Shown: positions 1 through 5,271 of the stretch, one piece after another
How positions within the stretch are numbered: the stretch's first letter is position 1
Layout: each line of letters begins with the position of its first letter
Source of the DNA: a bacterium
Lineage (GTDB): Bacteria; Bacillota; Clostridia; Oscillospirales; Acutalibacteraceae
Reading direction: 5' to 3'
Length of the DNA: 6,291 nucleotides
Assembly (NCBI GenBank): GCA_020626545.1
Contig: JAHKZS010000021.1
Location: 1-6,291, forward strand
Program-made: the position numbers and the translations under genes
The notes under the pieces: generated by a model
Databases searched by the model: none
What the model saw: the letters and a program-made list of their open reading frames with translations, nothing else
What the model was told of the DNA's origin: nothing

Positions 1-37
<37 letters not shown>

Positions 38-76
38 ATTGTATCTATACATCCTAAGATGTTTAAATCATACCTT

Positions 77-110
77 AGAGCTCTTAGCTCTTAAAAAACA
101 CTTGCGTGTT
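77..110 (-). other. Two small leader hairpins, one terminator-like
   Basis: On the minus strand, AACAC-GCAA-GTGTT (110-97) forms a 5-bp stem closed by a GNRA-type GCAA tetraloop. The last two T of its 3' arm run into four more, giving six consecutive U in RNA, a weak intrinsic-terminator look. It is followed by AGAGCT-AAG-AGCTCT (91-77), a 6-bp stem with a 3-nt loop. Both perfect arms are visible in the sequence; their role is inferred. The stem of the first is short and A/U-rich, so strong termination is unlikely, and boxA-dependent antitermination acts upstream of it. Confidence 0.4.
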
Positions 111-190
111 ATCCTGATTTGTAGTGTTCAGTTCACTGTAATTCTTCAAGTTTTTCACTCAAAGTCATTACGGGTTTCTGTACTTTCGTT

Positions 191-210
191 GTTTAATTTT
201 CAAGGTTCTT
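191..210 (-). promoter_or_regulatory. boxA-like rRNA antitermination site
   Basis: The minus strand reads GAACCTTGAAAATTAAAC, close to the Firmicutes rRNA-leader boxA pattern (TCTTTGAAAACT-like). It begins about 27 nt into the predicted transcript, directly after the 5' hairpin. In known systems boxA RNA binds NusB and NusE (S10) and converts RNA polymerase to a termination-resistant form needed to finish the long rRNA transcript. The match and the location between promoter and 16S make the call fairly safe; binding itself is inferred. Confidence 0.7.
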
Positions 211-211
211 G

Positions 212-237
212 GTTCGCCGTGTTCTCACGTGGCGAAC
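212..237 (-). other. 5'-terminal hairpin of the pre-rRNA
   Basis: On the minus strand GTTCGCC (237-231) pairs perfectly with GGCGAAC (218-212). Inside it, GTG (228-226) can pair with CAC (221-219) around an AGAA loop, leaving a 2-nt AC bulge. The first stem base coincides with the predicted +1 nucleotide of the rRNA promoter, so the transcript would begin base-paired. The pairing is seen directly; stabilising the 5' end or spacing boxA is a guess. Confidence 0.6.
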
Positions 238-243
238 ATTAAG

Positions 244-272
244 ATTATATTACAACAACCTCTAAATGTCAA
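244..272 (-). promoter_or_regulatory. Main rRNA operon promoter (consensus sigma-A)
   Basis: The minus strand shows a perfect -35 TTGACA (272-267), an exact 17-nt spacer and a perfect -10 TATAAT (249-244). The predicted start is the G at 237, seven nucleotides after the -10. Starting with G fits Bacillus subtilis rRNA promoters, where initiation with GTP couples rRNA synthesis to GTP level and so to the stringent response; applying that here is inference. Position and orientation leave little doubt that it drives the 16S gene. Confidence 0.93.
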
Positions 273-316
273 TATCTTTTTTGAAAAAATTTCAAAAAAT
301 TTTCAAATTTTTTCAT
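273..316 (-). promoter_or_regulatory. A/T-rich UP-like element upstream of the rRNA promoter
   Basis: Immediately upstream of the -35 box lies a run of almost pure A/T with repeated A-tracts and T-tracts. The plus-strand motif TTTCA recurs at 290, 301 and 311, spacings of 11 and 10 bp, so the tracts fall on the same face of the helix. Elements like this at rRNA promoters bind the alpha-subunit C-terminal domains of RNA polymerase and raise initiation, and phased A-tracts bend DNA. Composition and spacing are seen; the function is inferred from location. Confidence 0.6.
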
Positions 317-325
317 TCTTCGACT

Positions 326-353
326 TTTATACCAATAATAATGCTTTTTTTAA
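326..353 (-). promoter_or_regulatory. Possible second, upstream rRNA promoter
   Basis: On the minus strand TTAAAA (353-348, four of six matches to TTGACA) and TATAAA (331-326, five of six to TATAAT) are separated by 16 nt. Tandem P1-P2 promoters are common at rRNA operons, which is why it is listed. The surrounding DNA is so A/T-rich that chance matches of this quality are expected. Confidence 0.25.
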
Positions 354-362
354 CTTTATTTA

Positions 363-391
363 TTGATTTTTGCGCATTGTTAATATAAAAT
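363..391 (+). promoter_or_regulatory. Probable promoter of the zinc-ribbon membrane protein gene
   Basis: TTGATT (363-368) and TAAAAT (386-391) are separated by 17 nt, matching the sigma-A consensus at four and five of six positions. The start would fall near 398, leaving a leader of about 20 nt that contains the GAGGTGG ribosome binding site. It diverges from the rRNA promoter about 90 bp away. It is the best candidate in an A/T-rich stretch, so exact boxes are uncertain. Confidence 0.5.
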
Positions 392-418
392 ATTAGTATA
401 AAAATTCGAGGTGGTATT

Positions 419-1639
419 ATGACTCAAAATCCATATCAGCAAAACATAGATATATTAAAGGAGTTTTTTAGAAAACCGATTATTCCGGTTTTCGCGATTC
501 TGTCGTTTGTTAACATTGTACTTCAGCTATGTATAGGTATTATTAACCCTTACAGCTCGGCTGTAAAAAGAGCTGCGGAATTCTTTGTACAGCAACAGCA
601 AAACAGCCCCGCTAACGTCAGCATAAGCAACTTTCCTTCTGTCAACATAAACATACTCGCGATACTTATAGCGGTAGCTTTTCTTCTGTTTTATATTTTC
701 AGCAAGAATAAGGATAATAACCTTTCGGTTCCCTCGACTATGTACAAGGTCGTTTCGATAATTCAGCTTGTAATCTCCTGTATCGTAACGGCGCTTATAA
801 TCGGAGCCTTGTCATTATTCGGTACAATGGGGCTTGTTCTTTCTCCATATCAGGACGCAACCGAATCCACGAGAAACGCCGGGGCAATTTTGTCGATGTT
901 CTCAGTAACCCTTCTCGCAATAGTAATTCCGATTCTCGCGTTCGTAGTTTTAAGCGCGATTGCCCGCCTTTTATTCGCGAACTCAATCAAAAAGAGTCTC
1001 ACTTCTATTTATTTATATAAAAAAGGCGCTATGTTTTTCGGAATACTTCATTTTATAGTTGTCGCAGCGACTGTTTTCTCTATTTTCGGATTTTTAATTT
1101 TATACTTCACTCAGGAGTATATGTTCCATGCGTTCTCACCGCTTCAGATAGCGCTTGTGTTAGTACAATTCGGACTTTCGATTGCGATTGACTTAACCGC
1201 TGGTCTTATCGCGGTTAAATATTCTTCATATATTAAAAACGTTTCTCAGAAATTCAGGGTAGAAGTACCTGCCCCGATAATTAATCAACCGCAAGGCGAT
1301 AATCCGTACGCCACCGTACAGACTCATCAGCAGCCTGTTCAGGAAGAAGTTCCGCAGGCTCCGGTACAGACATATCAGCAACCTGTTCAGGAAGAAATTC
1401 CGCAGGCTCCCGTACAGCAATATTCTCAGCCTGTACAGCAGGAATTTCCGGAAGCTCCCGCAGCAGAGAGTCCTCAGCCTAAAGAGGAAGTTCCTGAACC
1501 TGAGCCGGAACAGCACAATGAACAAACGGAAGAAAAACCCGCCTACGTTCCGAGATTCTGCACAGCGTGCGGTAATCCTGTTAACCCGGGCGACAATTAC
1601 TGCAATCACTGCGGCGCTGAAATAATATACGATCTGTAA
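419..1639 (+). CDS. Multi-pass membrane protein with Pro/Gln/Glu repeat linker and C-terminal zinc ribbon
   Basis: This 406-residue protein has no function I can recognise. Six hydrophobic segments are visible at about residues 20-43, 77-96, 109-137, 155-187, 202-230 and 241-267, so it should sit in the cytoplasmic membrane. Residues 283-378 form a Pro/Gln/Glu-rich linker holding three 16-residue repeats. The C-terminus is a zinc ribbon with C381xxC384 and C395xxC398, the short type found at the ends of many uncharacterised Firmicutes membrane proteins. An even number of helices would place both ends on the same side, probably cytoplasmic because zinc ribbons usually are. The ATG at 419 is chosen because GAGGTGG lies at 408-414. 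The gene stands alone: it diverges from the rRNA operon and ends at a strong terminator. The zinc ribbon may bind protein or nucleic acid, but nothing in the sequence decides this. Confidence 0.9.
   Translation: MTQNPYQQNIDILKEFFRKPIIPVFAILSFVNIVLQLCIGIINPYSSAVKRAAEFFVQQQQNSPANVSISNFPSVNINILAILIAVAFLLFYIFSKNKDNNLSVPSTMYKVVSIIQLVISCIVTALIIGALSLFGTMGLVLSPYQDATESTRNAGAILSMFSVTLLAIVIPILAFVVLSAIARLLFANSIKKSLTSIYLYKKGAMFFGILHFIVVAATVFSIFGFLILYFTQEYMFHAFSPLQIALVLVQFGLSIAIDLTAGLIAVKYSSYIKNVSQKFRVEVPAPIINQPQGDNPYATVQTHQQPVQEEVPQAPVQTYQQPVQEEIPQAPVQQYSQPVQQEFPEAPAAESPQPKEEVPEPEPEQHNEQTEEKPAYVPRFCTACGNPVNPGDNYCNHCGAEIIYDL
1322..1465 (+). repeat. Three 48-bp in-frame tandem repeats
   Basis: Three 48-nt units start at 1322, 1370 and 1418 and encode 16-residue repeats (302-317, 318-333, 334-349) built on QPVQEEVPQAPVQ. 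The first two are nearly identical in DNA and protein; the third has diverged (QPVQQEFPEAPAA). This makes an extended, flexible acidic linker between the last membrane helix and the zinc ribbon. The copy number is a likely place for strain-to-strain length variation. Confidence 0.85.
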
Positions 1640-1646
1640 AATTAAT

Positions 1647-1685
1647 AAAAAAATTACGGGCTGTCCGAGGACAGCCCGTGTTTTT
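1647..1685. terminator. Bidirectional intrinsic terminator between convergent genes
   Basis: ACGGGCTGTCC (1656-1666) and GGACAGCCCGT (1669-1679) are perfect inverted 11-nt arms; realistically this is a 10-bp G/C-rich stem with a 4-nt loop. On the plus strand it is followed by GTTTTT (1680-1685), ending the zinc-ribbon gene whose stop is at 1637-1639. On the minus strand it is followed, after AA, by seven T (1653-1647), ending the lipoprotein gene whose stop lies 14 nt before the stem. One hairpin therefore serves both strands. Confidence 0.92.
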
Positions 1686-1693
1686 GTCGTATC

Positions 1694-2323
1694 TTACTCT
1701 TTCTCGGTTGTTTTTTCGGTAGCTTTCTCTGTAGCTTTTTCCGAAGTTTCCTTGGTAGCCGCGACAGACGAAGCTTTAAATGCTTTAAAGTCCTTTACTG
1801 CCTTAGCTTTATTCTTATATTCGGCTGAGTTTGTATTATTAGCCGCGGGATCGGTATAAACCATAAGGTATTTACCGTTATCGGATAAATAAGCGGGTAT
1901 AGTCTCGCTGTAGAGTGTGAATGTACCTTTGTCGGTAACGCTTTTAATTACCTTATCTCTCGTATCGCTGTTCTTTCCGAGATTAAAGGCATAGAGCTCA
2001 ACTCTCTTGTTACCGTCAGTATACTTATAACCTGTTTCCGCGCCGATAAGATCAGCCTTCATCTTTGTAATCGCGTTTTTATCGTCGGTTTTTATATATC
2101 CGCTGTCCTTCATATAATCACAAAGACCTTCGTAACTATCTTTATACTTCGAATCGCTTAAAGTTTTTTCCTTAGCGGCTTCGGTAGAAGCCTTAGCGGT
2201 AGTTTCGCCTGTAGTAGCGGGAATTTTACTTTTATCCTTTATGCCCGCATAAGGATCATAACACGAAGCGAAAGACATCGCTATCACAAGTACGGCAACA
2301 GCCGAAATTAAAATCTTTTTCAT
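1694..2323 (-). CDS. Predicted lipoprotein of unknown function, downstream of secA
   Basis: This 209-residue protein starts with a type II signal peptide: MKK, a hydrophobic stretch (residues 4-18) and lipobox FASC with the lipid-accepting cysteine at 21. Lgt and Lsp should anchor it on the outer face of the membrane. A Thr/Ala/Lys-rich spacer (about 34-55) precedes a compact region (about 60-160) containing IGAETGYKY and VELYAFNLG, which reads as one mixed alpha/beta domain that I cannot assign. The tail is Lys/Glu/Thr-rich with four-residue repeats. The start at 2321-2323 is chosen over an upstream in-frame ATG (2366-2368): it has GGAGG seven nucleotides before it and gives a clean signal peptide, whereas the longer form adds 15 charged residues and overlaps secA. 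It lies 23 nt after secA, so it is probably co-transcribed, and it should itself be a SecA substrate. Confidence 0.88.
   Translation of the reverse strand: MKKILISAVAVLVIAMSFASCYDPYAGIKDKSKIPATTGETTAKASTEAAKEKTLSDSKYKDSYEGLCDYMKDSGYIKTDDKNAITKMKADLIGAETGYKYTDGNKRVELYAFNLGKNSDTRDKVIKSVTDKGTFTLYSETIPAYLSDNGKYLMVYTDPAANNTNSAEYKNKAKAVKDFKAFKASSVAATKETSEKATEKATEKTTEKE
1700..1741 (-). repeat. 12-bp tandem repeats coding a Glu-Lys-Ala/Thr-Thr tail
   Basis: The last 15 residues of the lipoprotein are built from the four-residue unit EKAT/EKTT (residues 195-208), that is, a degenerate 12-nt tandem repeat. The result is a charged, low-complexity C-terminal tail, perhaps helical or disordered, that could interact with the cell wall; that role is a guess. 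Confidence 0.65.
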
Positions 2324-2330
2324 TTTAAAA

Positions 2331-2335
2331 CCTCC
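2331..2335 (-). promoter_or_regulatory. Ribosome binding site fixing the lipoprotein start
   Basis: GGAGG on the minus strand, seven nucleotides before the ATG at 2323-2321, is a full Shine-Dalgarno core at ideal spacing. It lies in the 23-nt gap after the secA stop, so it decides for the shorter, signal-peptide start. Confidence 0.88.
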
Positions 2336-2346
2336 AATTAAGCAGC

Positions 2347-5223
2347 TTATTCGTTTCTTCCGCAACATTTTTTATACTTCTTACCGCTTCCGCACGGACA
2401 CGGATCGTTACGACCTATTTTCTTACCTTTGCGGATAGTCTTATTCACGGTATCTGTGCCGTCGCCCGAAGTAGCCGTAGGTTCGGCAACCTTCTTACGT
2501 TTAAGAGCGTTTTTAACAACATCGCTCTGTTCCTCGACTGCTGCTTCATTTTCGTTCTCGCTGCCAAGTCTTTCGTACGCGGCCTTCTGGGCGGCTAAAC
2601 GTTTAGCGGCGGCTATAGCCTCGCGGCGTTTCTGCTGTTCGTAGATTCGCTTCGGCTGAGTGAGCATAAGCTTGATAGTATCCTCATGGATAGAAGCGAT
2701 CATCTCGTCGAACATATCGAAGCCCTCTAAACGATACTCGACAACGGGGTCGTGCTGACCGTAAGAGCGGAGATGGATACCGGCTTTGAGCTGTTCCATA
2801 TTATCGATATGATCCATCCAGTGAGTATCAACGCTTCTGAGAAGATATACACGCTCCATCTCGCGAATAGTTTCTTCCGGAAGAAGCTTTTCGTTTTCGG
2901 CGTAAATCTCCTTAGCGTCCTCGCTAATCATCTCCTTGATTTCGTCGGGTTCGATATTCTCTAAATCTTCCGCGGAGAATTTATACTTATCACGGTCGGT
3001 AATAGCCCAGTCGTAGTAGGTATCGATAAGGGAATGGATATTCCAGTTATCTCTAATATCGTCGGGCAGGAAGTGGTTAACAGAAGCCTCCACATGCTCG
3101 TCAATCATCTTGATAATAGAATCGTGGATATTCTCGCCATCGAGTACCTGATCGCGCTGAGTATAAATAATCTCACGCTGTTTGTTGAGAACATCGTCGT
3201 ACTGGAGTACGTCTTTACGTATACCGAAGTTACGGAGCTCGACTTTTTCCTGAGAGTTCTCGATAATATTGGTGAGCATTTTATTTTCGATAGGCATATC
3301 CTCATCGACGTTCATTCTCGAGAGCATAGCCTTCATTCTGTCTCCGCCGAACAGACGCATAAGATCGTCCTCGGTAGAGAGGAAGAAACGGCTTTTACCG
3401 GGGTCGCCCTGACGTCCCGCGCGTCCGCGTAACTGGTTATCAATACGGCGCGACTCGTGACGTTCCGTACCGATAATAAACAGTCCGCCCGCTTCTCTTA
3501 CCTTATCGGCTTCTTCCTTAATTTCCTCGCTGTATTTCTCATTTAATTCGGAGAAAATCTTTCTCGCCTCGAGGATATCCTCGTCGTCGGTCTCGGCAAA
3601 TCCCGTTGCCTCGGCGATTAACTCGTCCTCGATACCCTGCTTACGCATAGAAGCTTTCGCGAGATATTCAGCGTTACCGCCCAAGGTAATATCGGTACCA
3701 CGTCCCGCCATATTCGTAGCGATTGTTACCGCGCCGAGCTTACCCGCCTGAGCGATAATCTCAGCCTCTTTTTCGTGCTGCTTTGCGTTTAAGACATTAT
3801 GTTTAATTCCGCGCTTCTTGAGCATTTTTGAAAGAAACTCGGATTTTTCGATTGAAATTGTACCTACGAGTACAGGCTGTCCTTTTTTATTAGCCTCGAC
3901 AATCTGCTCGATAACGGCATTGAACTTACCCATTTCGGTCCGGAACACAGAGTCGGGTAAATCCACTCTCGCGAGGGGTTTATTAGTCGGGATTTCTACA
4001 ACGTCAAGTTTATAGATTTCCTGGAACTCGTTCTGCTCGGTCATCGCGGTACCCGTCATACCCGAAAGCTTTTTATATAGACGGAAGTAATTCTGGAAAG
4101 TAATAGTCGCGAGGGTTTTACTTTCGTTCTGAACCTTAACTCCTTCCTTAGCCTCGATAGCCTGGTGTAAGCCCTCGTTATAACGTCTGCCGTACATAAG
4201 ACGACCTGTGAATTCGTCGACAATAATAATCTCGCCGTCCTTAACAACGTAGTCAACGTCACGTTTCATAATACCGTTAGCCTTAATAGCCTGGTTAACG
4301 TGATGCTGGATTGTAAGGTTATCGGGATCGGTTAAGTTATCTATATTAAAGAATTCCTCGGCTTTTTTAACACCGCTCTGGGTAAGAGTCGCTGTTTTAG
4401 CCTTTTCGTCTACTACGTAGTCGATACCCTGCTCGGCGTAGTAGCTCTCCATATCCTGTTTAGCGTCGGTTTCGGTAAAGCGTTTAACCGTTAAGGTTTT
4501 AGCTAAGCGGTTAGCCTGGGTATAGAGCTCGGTAGATTTATCGCCCTGACCGCTGATAATAAGAGGTGTACGGGCTTCGTCGATAAGGATTGAGTCGACC
4601 TCGTCGACGATAGCGAACGCGTGTCCGCGCTGTACCTTTTCTTCTTTATAAACTACCATGTTATCTCTGAGGTAGTCGAATCCGAGTTCATTATTAGTGC
4701 CGTAAGTGATGTCGGCGTTATAAGCTTCTTTTCTTTCCTCGTTATCGAGGTCGTGAACGATAAGTCCTACGGTTAATCCTAAGAAGCGGTAGAGCTTACC
4801 CATCCATTCTGAGTCACGGCGGGCGAGGTAATCGTTGACGGTAACGATATGGACACCGTTACCTGTAAGTCCGTTAAGATACGCGGGCAAAGTCGCGACT
4901 AAAGTTTTACCTTCACCTGTTTTCATCTCGGCGATACGTCCTTGGTGGAGAATAATTCCGCCGATAATCTGTACAGGGAAGTGTTTCATTCCCAGAACAC
5001 GAACGGAAGCCTCACGGCATACCGCGAAGGCATCGGGTAAAATATCGTCGGTAGTTTCACCGCCCGCGAGACGTTCTTTTAATATATTCGTCTGATTTTT
5101 TAATTCAGTGTCGCTCATAGCGGCGTATTTTTCCTCTAAGCCGAGAACCTTCTCGAGCAGAGGGTTAACTCTTTTAACCTCTCGTTTAGAGTAATTTCCA
5201 AAAAGAAGTTTTAATGGATTCAT
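2347..5223 (-). CDS. secA: Protein translocase ATPase SecA
   Basis: SecA is the cytoplasmic motor that uses ATP to drive unfolded preproteins through the SecYEG channel. At 958 residues it is full length. Visible motifs, in order: Walker A GEGKT (103-107), helicase-type VNDYLARRD (129-137), Walker B/DEAD-like [13 protein letters not shown] (206-218), GRGTDI (507-512) and the arginine-finger region [13 protein letters not shown] (597-609) of the second nucleotide-binding domain. The scaffold and two-helix finger follow ([12 protein letters not shown] to LRSYGQHDP, about 795-825). A charged linker (about 860-935) leads to the zinc-binding SEC-C tail, C942xC944 and C953C954, which in known SecA proteins contacts SecB or ribosome and lipid. 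The ATG at 5223 has an AAGGA-type site about 10 nt before it. It follows the PBP gene by 43 nt and precedes the lipoprotein by 23 nt. No key residue is missing. Confidence 0.98.
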   Translation of the reverse strand: MNPLKLLFGNYSKREVKRVNPLLEKVLGLEEKYAAMSDTELKNQTNILKERLAGGETTDDILPDAFAVCREASVRVLGMKHFPVQIIGGIILHQGRIAEMKTGEGKTLVATLPAYLNGLTGNGVHIVTVNDYLARRDSEWMGKLYRFLGLTVGLIVHDLDNEERKEAYNADITYGTNNELGFDYLRDNMVVYKEEKVQRGHAFAIVDEVDSILIDEARTPLIISGQGDKSTELYTQANRLAKTLTVKRFTETDAKQDMESYYAEQGIDYVVDEKAKTATLTQSGVKKAEEFFNIDNLTDPDNLTIQHHVNQAIKANGIMKRDVDYVVKDGEIIIVDEFTGRLMYGRRYNEGLHQAIEAKEGVKVQNESKTLATITFQNYFRLYKKLSGMTGTAMTEQNEFQEIYKLDVVEIPTNKPLARVDLPDSVFRTEMGKFNAVIEQIVEANKKGQPVLVGTISIEKSEFLSKMLKKRGIKHNVLNAKQHEKEAEIIAQAGKLGAVTIATNMAGRGTDITLGGNAEYLAKASMRKQGIEDELIAEATGFAETDDEDILEARKIFSELNEKYSEEIKEEADKVREAGGLFIIGTERHESRRIDNQLRGRAGRQGDPGKSRFFLSTEDDLMRLFGGDRMKAMLSRMNVDEDMPIENKMLTNIIENSQEKVELRNFGIRKDVLQYDDVLNKQREIIYTQRDQVLDGENIHDSIIKMIDEHVEASVNHFLPDDIRDNWNIHSLIDTYYDWAITDRDKYKFSAEDLENIEPDEIKEMISEDAKEIYAENEKLLPEETIREMERVYLLRSVDTHWMDHIDNMEQLKAGIHLRSYGQHDPVVEYRLEGFDMFDEMIASIHEDTIKLMLTQPKRIYEQQKRREAIAAAKRLAAQKAAYERLGSENENEAAVEEQSDVVKNALKRKKVAEPTATSGDGTDTVNKTIRKGKKIGRNDPCPCGSGKKYKKCCGRNE

Positions 5224-5233
5224 AAATTTCTTA

Positions 5234-5241
5234 TCCTTTCC
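5234..5241 (-). promoter_or_regulatory. Ribosome binding site of secA
   Basis: GGAAAGGA on the minus strand ends 10 nt before the secA ATG. It is only a partial match to the Shine-Dalgarno consensus and slightly far from the start, but SecA homologues begin with the same MNPLK-like N-terminus region, so the start is safe. Confidence 0.6.
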
Positions 5242-5244
5242 AAA

Positions 5245-5271
5245 TATATTACTTAATGTATATTACTTAAT
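5245..5271. repeat. 13-nt direct repeat (14-nt period) spanning the PBP stop codon
   Basis: TATATTACTTAAT occurs at 5245-5257 and again at 5259-5271 with one base between. The second copy contains the PBP stop (TAA on the minus strand, 5269-5267). Reading on in the same frame, a second TAA appears five codons later, inside the first copy. It looks like a small tandem duplication by slippage that lengthened the gap before secA. No hairpin or credible promoter is formed here. Confidence 0.75.

Larger units (their letters stand above)
38..237 (-). other. Transcribed leader of the rRNA operon (pre-16S)
   Basis: About 200 nt separate the predicted transcription start (G at 237) from mature 16S. 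The stretch contains, in transcript order, a hairpin at the extreme 5' end, a boxA-like antitermination site, a GNRA-capped hairpin followed by a U-run (93-110) and a small AGAGCT/AGCTCT hairpin (77-91). Leaders of this kind load the Nus antitermination factors and supply one arm of the RNase III processing stem around 16S; the other arm lies outside the window, so that stem cannot be checked. Short reading frames on either strand here have no ribosome binding site and are not credible genes. Confidence 0.85.

Noticed and set aside
39..242. Open reading frame of 67 codons on the plus strand
   Set aside because: It runs antisense through the rRNA leader, has no ribosome binding site and its sequence is explained by hairpins, boxA and the 16S 5' end.
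1226..1609. Open frame of 127 codons on the minus strand, Arg/Leu-rich
   Set aside because: It is antisense to the repeat linker and zinc ribbon; its own repeats are just the mirror of the 48-bp repeats, and it has no start signal.
2324..2368. Longer N-terminus for the lipoprotein, starting at 2368
   Set aside because: It adds 15 residues that spoil the signal peptide and overlap secA out of frame, while a strong GGAGG fits the ATG at 2321-2323.
3034..3432. Open frame of 132 codons on the plus strand
   Set aside because: It is antisense to a conserved part of secA, with no ribosome binding site and no recognisable domain.
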